Origin: Desulfurispira natronophila
Lineage (GTDB): Bacteria > Chrysiogenota > Chrysiogenetes > Chrysiogenales > Chrysiogenaceae
Assembly (NCBI RefSeq): GCF_014203025.1
Contig: NZ_JACHID010000011.1
Span: 1 to 64,000, forward strand
Reading direction: 5' to 3'
Length of the DNA stretch: 64,000 nt
In this document: piece after piece, positions 1-9,365 of the stretch
Layout of the letters: each line of letters starts with the position of its first letter
Numbering within the stretch: position 1 is the stretch's first letter
Position numbers and translations under genes: made by a program
Notes under the pieces: model-generated
Database searches by the model: none
What the model was told of the DNA's origin: nothing
The model's input: the letters and a program-made list of their open reading frames with translations, nothing else

Positions 1-95
1 ACCTTGACCCACCTGGCAAATTACCTTGACCCAGGGGTGGAAAATTACCCTGACCCAAATTCGCTATAAGTGGAAAATTAGCATGACTGTCGACA
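1..95. mobile_element. Right end of an IS21-like insertion sequence (partial)
   Basis: Three spaced copies of a short motif are visible at 15-34, 39-59 and 72-89, of the form GG(C/A)AAATTA(C/G)C(C/T)TGACC, with a fourth partial copy at 1-11. The last copy runs into TGTCGACA at 88-95. IS21-family elements are known to carry several spaced repeats near each end and to terminate in CA, so this looks like the right end of such an element whose istA/istB genes lie left of the window. The boundary sits only about 10 bases before the hsp20 ribosome-binding site. No transposase gene is visible, so the assignment rests on the repeats alone. Confidence 0.55.
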
Positions 96-115
96 AACCT
101 GATAGGAGGTGAGTC

Positions 116-539
116 ATGAGTGTACTAGATAACCTGAAACAGCTTGAAAGCAAAGTGGAAGATTTTGTAAAAAAGGGGGGTGCAAAAAGTACGCCCAGCG
201 GTAGGCTCTTTTTTTGGCCACAGTCCTGCTGCCAACACGCAGGTGGATCAGGAATTTTACACTCTTACGGTCGATCTACCGGGAGTATCAAAAGATAACG
301 TTGATTTGCACATAGAAGGTAATACGCTTTATCTCACGGCAAAACGAACGACAGCACGGGAAGTCGCTGAAAAAGACTATTATCGCATGGAAAGCTACTT
401 CGGTCAGTTGCAGCGCGCATTTACCCTGCCAACTGAGGTTGAGGGTGAACAAATAGATGCAAAACTTAAAGATGGAGTATTGCGGATTACCCTGCCAATA
501 AAGGAATGTTCTAAATCTCGACGCATAGCAGTTAGGTAG
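116..539 (+). CDS. Hsp20/alpha-crystallin small heat-shock protein, apparently frameshifted
   Basis: An ATP-independent holdase for unfolding proteins. The ATG at 116 has a strong ribosome-binding site (AGGAGGT) and encodes a plausible N-terminus (MSVLDNLKQLESKVEDF), but the alpha-crystallin domain lies in the +1 frame, read from about 180 to the TAG at 537-539. That domain has the expected features: YTLTVDLPGV, a GNTLYLTAKR strand and the closing DGVLRITLPI motif. Removing one base from the A6G6 run at 169-180, or from the T-run near 211, joins the frames into a normal ~140-residue Hsp20. A GTG at 180 could start the downstream part but has no spaced ribosome-binding site. It is either a real disruption or a homopolymer sequencing error. 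The IS21-like end immediately upstream probably separates the gene from its original promoter. Confidence 0.75.
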
Positions 540-544
540 GATAT

Positions 545-590
545 AAACCCAAAGTCCGCCGGAATTTTCCGGCGGACTTTGGGTTTATTG
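545..590. terminator. Bidirectional Rho-independent terminator between hsp20 and gdhA
   Basis: A perfect 20-bp stem pairs 545-564 with 567-586 around a TT loop, A-rich on one side and T-rich on the other. It lies between the convergent hsp20 and gdhA genes and can serve both strands. Confidence 0.85.
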
Positions 591-691
591 TTTTTGCTCT
601 GCAGTGAATCTACAGAGAGTCACTCTTGGTTGTCCATATCCGCAAGTGTTCTGATACTATCAAAAAAACCAGACAGGGCCAAAGATACTTG

Positions 692-2062
<1,371 letters not shown>

Positions 2063-2234
2063 TCATGCTGAATATAATGAAATCGGTACTGTGGGCCAGC
2101 ATTAGAATATCTACCGGACTGGTACTTTTGACACTATTAACGATGGGCACAGAACTGTGGGAAAGCAATCCCGTCAACTTCATGACATTCTTGATGAATT
2201 GTATACAAAATCGACCTCTCTTGTAAAGTCTTTC

Positions 2235-2262
2235 TTGATGCGAGGCTCACGATGTGTACAAT
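2235..2262 (+). promoter_or_regulatory. Candidate sigma-70 promoter for the KaiC/PPDK-like gene
   Basis: TTGATG at 2235-2240 and TACAAT at 2257-2262 are separated by 16 bp in the 352-bp divergent region between gdhA and the start at 2391. The rest of that region shows no convincing gene. Confidence 0.4.
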
Positions 2263-2390
2263 GGGAAGTGCTTTGAGTGGCAATACTAAAATACCCTTTC
2301 GTCATTACTACCAGGGCTCCCTTTGCGACCCTGATGGCAAAGGGTTATATAACTTTTTATATGACTACGATCAGTTCAAGGAGCTCCAAC

Positions 2391-5000
2391 ATGAACTATG
2401 CCCAGCGCGAACGCATATCTACTGGATTGGATGGTCTTGATACCATTCTTGATCATCTACGACTTGGCGATAATGTGGTCTGGAAAATAGACAGCCTGCA
2501 AAGCTACCAGCGCTTTGTTAAACCATATGTTGAAGAGTCTCTGCGACGAGGTCGTGATGTCGTATACATGCGATTTGGCGGCCACGAACCTATGCTCTCA
2601 GCCGCTGACGGAGTAGAAGTAGTTGAGCTAGATCCTCGTCTGGGGTTTGAGCCTTTTGCCAGTGAAGTACACCGAGTACTCAGCGCCCGGGGCCGCGGCG
2701 TAATGTATGTTTTTGATTGCCTTTCCGACCTTATTTCCGCCTGGGCTACCGACTACATGGTCGGGAACTTTTTCCAGATTACTTGCCCCTACCTGCTCTC
2801 ACTGGATACCGTTGCTTACTTTGCTGTGCGTAATCAGACCCACAGTCTGGACACCATGCAACGCATTCGTCGTACAACCCAGGTATTTCTCAATCTCTAT
2901 CTGCACGAGCACAACTACTACGTGCATCCCCTCAAAGTATGGCACCGCCACTCTCCCACCATGTTCCTGCCCCACAAGGAAGAAGGCGAGAACTTTGTCC
3001 CTATGGCCCGCAGCTATGAGACCACAGCTCTTATGAGCAGCGTACTTCCCGAAGCATCCTCCGACGCTTCCCGCCACTTAGATCACTGGCAACTACTTTT
3101 TCTGGAGGCAGAAGAAATTGCCAGCAGCAGTCATGACGAAGAAACACGCCTGGAGATGGTTCGACACCTGTGTCGCCATATCATGGGAAAAGACCCACGA
3201 CTGCTGGAACTGGCACACTACTACTTCTCTCTGGAAGACCTGCTGAATATCAAACGGCGGATGATCGGCACTGGCTTTATCGGAGGTAAAAGTGTGGGCA
3301 TGCTGCTTTCGCGTCAAGTACTGATGCGTGAAGACAGTGAGTTCTGGCAGGACACCCTGGAGCCCCACGACTCTTTCTTTATCGGTTCAAATCTCTACTA
3401 CTGGTATCTGGTACACAATGATTGCTGGAGCCTCTTTATGGAGCACAAGCAGCATGAGGACCACAACAGTCCGGCTGCACAGGAACTGCGCTCCCGTATA
3501 CTTCATGGTAAGTTTCCCACTGTCATCCGCCAAGAGTTCGAAAATATGCTGGAGTACTTTGGGCAGTATCCCATTATTGTTCGTTCCTCCAGCCTGTTGG
3601 AAGATGGCTTTGGCAATGCGTTTGCTGGAAAATATGACAGCTTCTTTCTTGCCAACCAGGAGATATCTCCGGAAGAACGCCTGGAACACCTTGAGGATAT
3701 AGTTCGAAAAATTTACATCAGTACTATTGGCGGTGATGCCTTGGTGTACCGGCGACAACGCGGGCTGGTAGAACAAGATGAGCAAATGGCTTTGCTGGTA
3801 CAGCGAGTTATCGGTTCATACCGTGGGCATTACTACCTTCCCGATGCCGCCGGTGTAGGTATTTCCTACAACACCTTTGTCTGGGACAGCGGAATGGACC
3901 CTCACGCTGGCATGTTGCGCCTGGTAGTCGGCTTGGGTACTCGTGCTGTTGATCGTTCGGAAGGGGATTACGCCCGCTTAGCCGCACTGGACCATCCCAC
4001 CAAAAAACCATATCTCGATGGCGATGAAACCAGACGCTTTGCCCAGAAAGATGTGGATGTACTGGATCTGCACGCTAACGAGCTGACCACTGTTTCCCTG
4101 CATATGCTGGCCCAGGAACACCTGGGTGATGTCATGCCGCGCCTGGCACTGCGCGAGCGCATGCAGACCACAAACCGTGGTCGCCTCTCCCGCAGCTACG
4201 TCAACTGGATAGCTACATTCGACCCGCTCTTTAAAAACAGCGACTTTGCACAGCGAATGCAAAAGGCCATGCAAACATTGGAGAAAGTTTACGACTATCC
4301 CGTTGATATTGAGTTTACAGTAAACTTTCGCCCCGATGGACAGTACTTTCTCAACATTGTCCAGTGCCGCCCCCTGCAAACCCGTAAGTTTGGCAAGCGC
4401 ATAGATATCCCTGAAAACATACCAGAAGATCGCATATTTATACGCCAGCAAGGTAATTTTGTAGGTGGGAATATCGGTGTCACCATAAAACGCGTCATTA
4501 TCGTCTACCCGGAAGGGTACCACGACCTGTCGCTGGGACAAAAACATGAAGTAGCCAAGATAATCGGACAAATTAATACGGCCACTGACCGTGCAGAGAC
4601 CCCAACCCTGCTGCTGGGGCCTGGGCGCTGGGGAACCACCACACCCGCACTGGGAGTACCGGTCAACTTTGCTGAAATTAACCATATGACCGCTATTGCA
4701 GAAGTAGGATGGTCCCGTGGTGGGTTTATTCCGGAGCTTTCCTTCGGCACACACTTTTTTCAGGATCTGGTGGAAAGCGGAATATTCTTTATTGCTACTT
4801 TTCCTGAGCGCAAAGAAACTACTTTCCAGAACCAGTGGATTGACGAGTACCCCAACAATCTTGAGTTTTTCTGCGAATCCACCGAGCAGTATGAAGATGT
4901 AGTAAAGGTGGTTGACCTTGAGGAGCCCTTGCACCTCATATCCGATGTGGTGAGCCAGCAATTGCTTTGCTTCAGGGAGCCGCAAACAAATCGATATTAA
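2391..5000 (+). CDS. KaiC-like domain fused to PPDK-type PEP/pyruvate-binding (ATP-grasp) protein
   Basis: An 869-residue protein in three parts. Residues ~1-230 resemble a KaiC/RecA-like fold (ISTGLDGLDTIL, then alternating strands and helices), but the glycine-lysine Walker A loop is missing. Residues ~285-665 are a PPDK N-terminal ATP-grasp domain, with IGGKSVGML near 297, VRSSSLLEDGFGNAFAGKYD near 396 and IVQCRPLQ near 656. The last ~200 residues are an uncharacterised extension. The phosphohistidine and PEP-utilising domains of true PPDK or PEP synthase are absent, so it is not a complete dikinase; a phosphotransferase or regulatory role is inference. The start is the ATG at 2391 because AAGGAG lies at 2378-2383; an in-frame ATG at 2277 lacks a ribosome-binding site. 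The neighbour downstream is a cyclic-nucleotide phosphodiesterase-like gene. Confidence 0.8.
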   Translation: MNYAQRERISTGLDGLDTILDHLRLGDNVVWKIDSLQSYQRFVKPYVEESLRRGRDVVYMRFGGHEPMLSAADGVEVVELDPRLGFEPFASEVHRVLSARGRGVMYVFDCLSDLISAWATDYMVGNFFQITCPYLLSLDTVAYFAVRNQTHSLDTMQRIRRTTQVFLNLYLHEHNYYVHPLKVWHRHSPTMFLPHKEEGENFVPMARSYETTALMSSVLPEASSDASRHLDHWQLLFLEAEEIASSSHDEETRLEMVRHLCRHIMGKDPRLLELAHYYFSLEDLLNIKRRMIGTGFIGGKSVGMLLSRQVLMREDSEFWQDTLEPHDSFFIGSNLYYWYLVHNDCWSLFMEHKQHEDHNSPAAQELRSRILHGKFPTVIRQEFENMLEYFGQYPIIVRSSSLLEDGFGNAFAGKYDSFFLANQEISPEERLEHLEDIVRKIYISTIGGDALVYRRQRGLVEQDEQMALLVQRVIGSYRGHYYLPDAAGVGISYNTFVWDSGMDPHAGMLRLVVGLGTRAVDRSEGDYARLAALDHPTKKPYLDGDETRRFAQKDVDVLDLHANELTTVSLHMLAQEHLGDVMPRLALRERMQTTNRGRLSRSYVNWIATFDPLFKNSDFAQRMQKAMQTLEKVYDYPVDIEFTVNFRPDGQYFLNIVQCRPLQTRKFGKRIDIPENIPEDRIFIRQQGNFVGGNIGVTIKRVIIVYPEGYHDLSLGQKHEVAKIIGQINTATDRAETPTLLLGPGRWGTTTPALGVPVNFAEINHMTAIAEVGWSRGGFIPELSFGTHFFQDLVESGIFFIATFPERKETTFQNQWIDEYPNNLEFFCESTEQYEDVVKVVDLEEPLHLISDVVSQQLLCFREPQTNRY

Positions 5001-5007
5001 GAAAATA

Positions 5008-5028
5008 ATCACAGTGTGGGACTGTGAT
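5008..5028. repeat. Inverted repeat ATCACAGT-N5-ACTGTGAT
   Basis: Perfect 8-bp arms (5008-5015 and 5021-5028) lie just after the stop at 5000 and upstream of the phosphodiesterase-like gene. There is no T-run, so it is a weak terminator at best; an operator or an mRNA hairpin between the two genes is equally possible. Confidence 0.5.
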
Positions 5029-5113
5029 CTTCATCAAAACTGTGCTACTGTAACGACCGTCGTAGACGCAACATGAGTGAAACAAGCCAAAGCAATTACC
5101 AGAAGGATGTGGT

Positions 5114-5887
5114 ATGAGGATTGAGGCCCTGGGGATAAACGACTCTATTGCTCCCGGCAAGGGAGGGATGAGCTTACTTCTCGATGAAACCATTGCTCTG
5201 GACGCTGGTGCCATAACCGATACCCTCAGCCTTGAGCGCCAAAAGCTTATAGAGTATGTGGTTCTTTCCCATGCCCACTTCGACCATGTCAAGACGCTTC
5301 CCTTCCTGGCCGATGGTCTGGCCATGACCTATGGCGTTCATGCCGACCACCCGACCACCGTGATGGCCCCCGCCAATGTTTTGACAGATCTAAAAAAGCA
5401 CGTATTCAACAATGTTATCTGGCCCGACTTTACGGTTATTCCTCCCGACAACCCCGTGATGGCGTACCAGGAGGTAGGCGAATCCTTTGAGCTAGGCAAC
5501 TACCAGTTCCGGATGATTCCCCTCACCCATCCCATCGCCACTTACGCCATCCATATTGAAGGACCAGCAGCCAGTGTCCTGTATATCACCGACACTGGCC
5601 CCACACAGATGCTCTGGCGCTACGTAAACAGCCTCGAGCGCCCGGTGGACGCCATGTTTATCGATGTCGCCTTTCCCAACAAGTTGCGGGAGTTGGCCCT
5701 GGTCAGTGGTCACTTGACACCGGCTTTGCTGGATGATGAGTTAAAGAAAATTACGGTGAAAGTCCCTCTGATCTATCCGATTCACATGAAATCTCCATAT
5801 ATCACGCAAATCAGTAATGAGCTAGCCAGTGTGCTGGAGCCGGACAGCTACTACATTCTGCAGCCAATGGAAATTGTGGAGTGGTAG
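5114..5887 (+). CDS. MBL-fold hydrolase resembling class II 3',5'-cyclic-nucleotide phosphodiesterase
   Basis: A 257-residue metallo-beta-lactamase-fold protein. The zinc motif SHAHFDH is intact (His53, His55, Asp57, His58). Further family positions are ITDTGPT near 157, SGHLTP near 197 and the C-terminal IYPIHMKSPY. Class II phosphodiesterases hydrolyse cAMP or cGMP and share this HxHxDH layout and length, so a cyclic-nucleotide substrate is likely but not proven. No signal peptide is visible, implying a cytosolic enzyme. The ATG at 5114 follows AGAAGGATG. It lies 113 bp after the KaiC/PPDK-like gene on the same strand and may share its transcript. Confidence 0.75.
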   Translation: MRIEALGINDSIAPGKGGMSLLLDETIALDAGAITDTLSLERQKLIEYVVLSHAHFDHVKTLPFLADGLAMTYGVHADHPTTVMAPANVLTDLKKHVFNNVIWPDFTVIPPDNPVMAYQEVGESFELGNYQFRMIPLTHPIATYAIHIEGPAASVLYITDTGPTQMLWRYVNSLERPVDAMFIDVAFPNKLRELALVSGHLTPALLDDELKKITVKVPLIYPIHMKSPYITQISNELASVLEPDSYYILQPMEIVEW

Positions 5888-6074
5888 TGTAGCGTCAACA
5901 CAGAAACGACGTAAACTTCACCACCTGCTTGTTTTCAGAAAAAACAAAGGCCTGGTCCAAGTCCACGAAAAGCTCGAAAAATCACGAAATCCACAAGATG
6001 CAAAAGCAGCAGGATCAGGGAAGGCTTCTCGCTCTTTCCTTCATATCCTGTAACTATTCACAATGTGTTGGCAC

Positions 6075-6168
6075 TCGCGCCAGTACTCCTCCCAGAGACG
6101 CTAATTTTTGTCCGTAGTTCGAGTCTCTGCCGCTCGCCATCCAGGCTCGCTCTCGGAACACTGGCGCT
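6075..6168 (-). repeat. ~95-bp palindromic repeat element, copy A
   Basis: The element begins with GCGCCAGT and ends with ACTGGCGC, so its own ends are inverted repeats. The segment 6131-6168 matches the reverse complement of copy B (8966-9060) at 35 of 38 positions, and further blocks (TCGCGCCAGT, CTCCCAGA, ACGCT) align in the same order. It resembles a REP- or MITE-like element; no transposase is visible. Confidence 0.8.
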
Positions 6169-6224
6169 CTTGCTGAAAAAATCGCAGTGTAGCCGTGAAT
6201 GATTCCCATATCCCTTTCATCCCC

Positions 6225-6242
6225 TCCATCCCTGTTTGTTTT
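6225..6242. repeat. 18-bp string shared with 29087-29104
   Basis: TCCATCCCTGTTTGTTTT occurs here and, in the same orientation, in the intergenic region after the prepilin peptidase gene. Both copies lie in CCATCC/TATCC-rich non-coding DNA, suggesting remnants of one dispersed intergenic repeat family. Confidence 0.7.
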
Positions 6243-6652
6243 CTTCTCCCGTCTGCCTTTTTGCTGGCTGTTTCGTCTAGCGAAGCAGGTGGCTTAAATG
6301 TTTCCTGTCACAGGCAAAGGTCGACAACAACCGAGACTTGAGCGGTGACAAGGCAGTAGTAGCTTGATGCGCCCATACTGAAAATGCGTCTTTACGCCTT
6401 CGTCACTACCCTTCATCTTTAAGCTCTGCGGGAAACCGTATGTGGAAACAGGCGCCATCGCTACTGTTCATGGCGCAGATGGTTCCCTTTAGCCCACAGC
6501 AATTCCTTCTGTGTGACCTTGCCATGACACCACCTTTGTGATACTTTAAAGTGACAGAAAACCTCTCTTATTGCCATAACTGCAGCAAACTATCAGTTGC
6601 AAACAGCAGCCCTGTTTTTCACAACCTGCTTTCTAACTGTCAAGGGTGGCAA

Positions 6653-7435
6653 ATGCTCATACGATGGAACACTTTAGCCCAGATCGACCAGCGCAGCTAC
6701 ATCATACAGCGCAAGCGAAAAGCGCCTTCACTTTGTCAGGAGCTGAGCCCTGGCGTCGATATCCTGCCAACCAGTCCTACAGGTAGACGCATCTTCAGGC
6801 CAGTCTACTGCCGCCTGCTTATCTCCCCTCACCTTCTCACTACCTTCCTGGTACGACTTCCGGTACTGCACCCAGTCAAACAACAGCGTGCTCTGAGGGG
6901 CATGCTTGAGCAACAGGCAGGCCTTCCAGATAAACAGCTGTTGTGGGATGCCTTTGCCTTGCGGCCATCACCCCATGATTCTGCCCTGCATGAGTATGCG
7001 GTTCACTATGCGCGACGTGAGAATATTAACGCCCTCTGCAACGAGTTGCGCCGTAAATGGGGCTGGCGTGTTTGCGGTATTTCCACCACCCTTCACGGGT
7101 TGGCCAAGCAGCAGGATGAACGCAACCAGTCTGGCGTAGCGTGCTATGTCCTTTTCGGTGAAGAAACCGGTACGGTAGGACTGGTGCAGGATGGCCGTGT
7201 GATTCTCCAGCGAACCGTCCCGCGGGGCGAGTGCTCTCCCGGGCAAACCCAGGAAACCATGGCTGCTTTTCACGCTCAGTATCGAATTATGACCCAGAGC
7301 ATCCCCATCTACCTGTGGGATATCTGCGGACAGCATGTTGCGGGGGCGGGTGAGTGGAGCCACGCCCATGCCATCCCCCTGAGTCACCGAGACTCGCTGG
7401 GCATGAGCGCCCTGCTGGAGCACGCCTATGTTTGA
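6653..7435 (+). CDS. PilM/GspL-like assembly protein (type IV pilus or related)
   Basis: A ~260-residue soluble protein, first gene of a three-gene overlapping operon. The segment LLTTFLVRLPVLHPVKQQRALRGMLEQQ resembles the part of PilM and GspL proteins that follows their N-terminal actin-like lobe, and the order with the next two genes (bitopic PilN-like, then PilO-like) is the classic pilMNO arrangement. No clear ATP-binding signature was found, so the family call rests largely on context. The ATG at 6653 is preferred over a GTG at 6551 because AAGGGTGG lies just upstream of it. It overlaps the next gene by 8 bp. In known systems PilM sits on the cytoplasmic face and binds the N-terminus of PilN. 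Confidence 0.5.
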   Translation: MLIRWNTLAQIDQRSYIIQRKRKAPSLCQELSPGVDILPTSPTGRRIFRPVYCRLLISPHLLTTFLVRLPVLHPVKQQRALRGMLEQQAGLPDKQLLWDAFALRPSPHDSALHEYAVHYARRENINALCNELRRKWGWRVCGISTTLHGLAKQQDERNQSGVACYVLFGEETGTVGLVQDGRVILQRTVPRGECSPGQTQETMAAFHAQYRIMTQSIPIYLWDICGQHVAGAGEWSHAHAIPLSHRDSLGMSALLEHAYV

Positions 7436-8012
7436 GTGCCTTCGGCGCACCGCAGCCATCGATATGCAGCCAAAGCAGGAGCGCCCACTACTCGCCCGTC
7501 GTCGCCTACTTTTGGCCATTTTTTTTGTTACTCTGACTTTAGGGTTATCTATGACAGCACCAGTCCTGGAGTGGCGAAGCTATATGCAGCATTCGCATCT
7601 TCTGTCTACAACGCAGGCAGAGCTCAATTCAATAAAGAAAATGGCAGTCCCCAGGAAGAGTAGTACATCTTCAGGGCAGCAAAGCAACACCAGCCACACC
7701 CAAGGCCACAAGGTGTTGCAGGAGTGGGCAAAACGCTTTCAAGACCATCACCCTCCCCTCCTGGTGCTGGAGGCCCTGCAGGGAGGCGACCAAGGGCTAA
7801 GTCTTGAGTATTTGCAGTACCAGGCCGGAGCGACAATCACGATCGAGATCAGTGCCCCAACGCTCGACATGTTGCGGGCCTACACTCAGCAGCTGCATCA
7901 GGCTGAGCGTATTTCTTCATTGCATGTAACCTCGACGGATCAGGCTCCACCGCGCATGGTTATCGAAGTACAGCTACAACCCGTGGAGGTGGCCCGTGCA
8001 GTGGCTGACTGA
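7428..8012 (+). CDS. PilN-like bitopic membrane protein
   Basis: A 194-residue protein with a cytoplasmic N-terminus (~25 residues, basic before the membrane), one transmembrane segment at ~26-46 (LLLAIFFVTLTLGLSMTAPV), a linker that may be coiled, and a C-terminal domain at ~100-190 with the alternating strand/helix pattern of PilN/GspL periplasmic domains (VLEALQGG near 115, LSLEYLQYQAGATITIEISA, VIEVQLQPVEV). It overlaps its upstream neighbour by 8 bp and its downstream neighbour by 17 bp, so translation is probably coupled. PilN normally pairs with PilO in the inner-membrane alignment complex of type IV pili. The call rests on topology and gene order. Confidence 0.55.
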   Translation: MFECLRRTAAIDMQPKQERPLLARRRLLLAIFFVTLTLGLSMTAPVLEWRSYMQHSHLLSTTQAELNSIKKMAVPRKSSTSSGQQSNTSHTQGHKVLQEWAKRFQDHHPPLLVLEALQGGDQGLSLEYLQYQAGATITIEISAPTLDMLRAYTQQLHQAERISSLHVTSTDQAPPRMVIEVQLQPVEVARAVAD

Positions 8013-8859
8013 GCGTCTGGAACATGCGACAATAAGTGAGTTGACCATATCAGCACTGCTGACGATAGTCATTGTATGGGCGTTTGTGTTCGGGGTGAAG
8101 GAACAGATCGCCCAAGCACGCACTGGAGTAGCGGCCGAAATCGAGCACACCCGGCAGGCCCTTGCCAGGCTGCACAAAGTGACCAAGCAGGGCAAAGATG
8201 CTACTGAAGCCCCTCCCTCTGTCTGGCGAAAGTACCAACAGTTCGTGTTTCCTGGTGATTTGGCCCGTGACGTCACCCCAGTTCTGCTACAGCATCTGCA
8301 GGGTGCCGGTCAGCACAGCACCCATCGCCTTGAGGAAACGTTTCTCCATGAGTCCTCGGTACTTAATCGCGTTACCCACAGTTTACAAATCCAGGGTTCC
8401 GGCGATGAGGTGGTGTCACTTCTCAACACACTGCAACACTTACCAGGAACACCGCTGCTCAGCAGCTGGGAGCTGCACCGGGAAGGGGCTCACTACAAGC
8501 TGAAGCTGAATCTGGAGTCGCTGGAAAATCCGCGGCGCAACTTTACTTTACCCGACGAAATTCGATTGGTAGAGGCACCAGCCTTTTTCGCCGAAAGGCC
8601 TACAACTGCTTCTGTGGCAGAGACTGCCGTGGCAAATCCAGCTGCAACAGACCACCCACAGGTAGACCTGCCCGATCTGCAGGGGGTAGTGGTTATCGCC
8701 AATAGAAGCTATGCCGTTTTTGACGGAGATTACTATCGCCGGGGTGAAGCCGTAGGCGACAGTGGCTTCAGAGTTGGGCGCATAGAAAGCCAGCAGGTTT
8801 GGTTGGAGTCTCGCGGTGGCACTGGTGAGGCAGATGCAGTGCCGTTGCACCTCCCCTGA
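7996..8859 (+). CDS. PilO-like protein with a C-terminal PilP/GspC-like domain
   Basis: A 287-residue bitopic protein. One transmembrane segment lies at ~17-35 (TISALLTIVIVWAFVFGV), followed by a helical, probably coiled, stretch (~36-75) and a PilO-like periplasmic domain. The last ~60 residues (from LPDLQGVVVIANRSYAVFDGDYYRRGEAV) form a separate beta-rich unit ending in the 'gRI...V.L' pattern seen in PilP and GspC homology-region domains. This suggests a PilO-PilP fusion, which would explain why no separate pilP follows. No pilQ secretin, pilin or assembly ATPase is adjacent, so the partners must be elsewhere. The next 500 bp is non-coding. Confidence 0.5.
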   Translation: MQWLTERLEHATISELTISALLTIVIVWAFVFGVKEQIAQARTGVAAEIEHTRQALARLHKVTKQGKDATEAPPSVWRKYQQFVFPGDLARDVTPVLLQHLQGAGQHSTHRLEETFLHESSVLNRVTHSLQIQGSGDEVVSLLNTLQHLPGTPLLSSWELHREGAHYKLKLNLESLENPRRNFTLPDEIRLVEAPAFFAERPTTASVAETAVANPAATDHPQVDLPDLQGVVVIANRSYAVFDGDYYRRGEAVGDSGFRVGRIESQQVWLESRGGTGEADAVPLHLP

Positions 8860-8965
8860 GTGCTTGCAGGTTGCAGAAAAATCCCCCACCTGTGGCGTTG
8901 CTCGCCGTTTCTTGTTACGTAATTCGTAACCATTCGCGGTAAGGCAAAGTGCGTTTTTCGGTATG

Positions 8966-9060
8966 AGCGCCAGTGTTCCGATAGCGAGCCCTGATGGCGA
9001 GCGTCAAACCTTCTCGCCAGGGATGAAAGCAAGAGCGTCTGGGAGAAGGCACTGGCGCGA
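8966..9060 (+). repeat. ~95-bp palindromic repeat element, copy B
   Basis: Inverted relative to copy A (6075-6168), with the same GCGCCAGT...ACTGGCGC ends. Copies A and B therefore flank the PilMNO-like cassette in opposite orientations. A 94-codon open frame across this element (8963-9247) is not a credible gene. Confidence 0.8.
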
Positions 9061-9271
9061 ATACCGCTCCAAAAAAATCTATGCTGCGCTGCAAGATTTA
9101 CAAGGTCCCCGCACCGTAATTCTGTGCCACGGCACAGACGGTGGTTCTCAGTATTTTGCCACCCGATTCGGCATCTCAATCCGCGAGGAGTTACTGGCAA
9201 TTTCCTCAACACCACACCTTGTTGTCGTTCCAATGTGGGTTTTGTGAAAAACAACAACAAAGCTGGAAATC

Positions 9272-9348
9272 GTATACACCCTGTGGTATACAATGTCTTT
9301 TGAATTTTGTGTACCCCACTACATGATTAAACATGTTGCACAACATGT
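9272..9348 (+). promoter_or_regulatory. Two palindromes in the nuo leader
   Basis: GTATAC arms at 9272-9277 and 9286-9291 overlap a TACAAT (9289-9294) that could be a -10 element. A near-perfect palindrome follows at 9331-9348 (ACATGTTG-CA-CAACATGT), five bases before the nuoA ribosome-binding site. They are candidates for operators or a leader hairpin controlling the nuo operon; no specific regulator can be named. Confidence 0.4.
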
Positions 9349-9365
9349 ATTTTGAAGGAGTTGCC

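Larger units (their letters stand above)
5888..6652. other. 765-bp intergenic region without a convincing gene
   Basis: It holds repeat copy A (6075-6168) and an 18-bp string (6225-6242) that recurs near 29.1 kb. Between 6300 and 6550 there are short complementary segments but no recognisable riboswitch or RNA family. A GTG-initiated extension of the next gene back to 6551 has no ribosome-binding site. Confidence 0.6.

Noticed and set aside
169-175. A_AAA_AAG slippery heptamer in hsp20 as a programmed -1 frameshift site
   Set aside because: A -1 slip leads to the wrong frame; the alpha-crystallin domain needs +1. A homopolymer error or mutation explains the data better.
3978-5012. 344-codon minus-strand open frame opposite the KaiC/PPDK-like gene
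   Set aside because: Protein has no family features and lies wholly antisense to a gene with strong motifs; a frame shadow.
6300-6400. Possible cyclic-dinucleotide or other riboswitch upstream of the PilM-like gene
   Set aside because: Some G/A-rich segments recall the class, but the conserved core strings (GGGCAAACC, GACGCAAAGCC) are missing.
8963-9247. 94-codon plus-strand frame
   Set aside because: Begins within repeat copy B and has no ribosome-binding site or protein-like composition.
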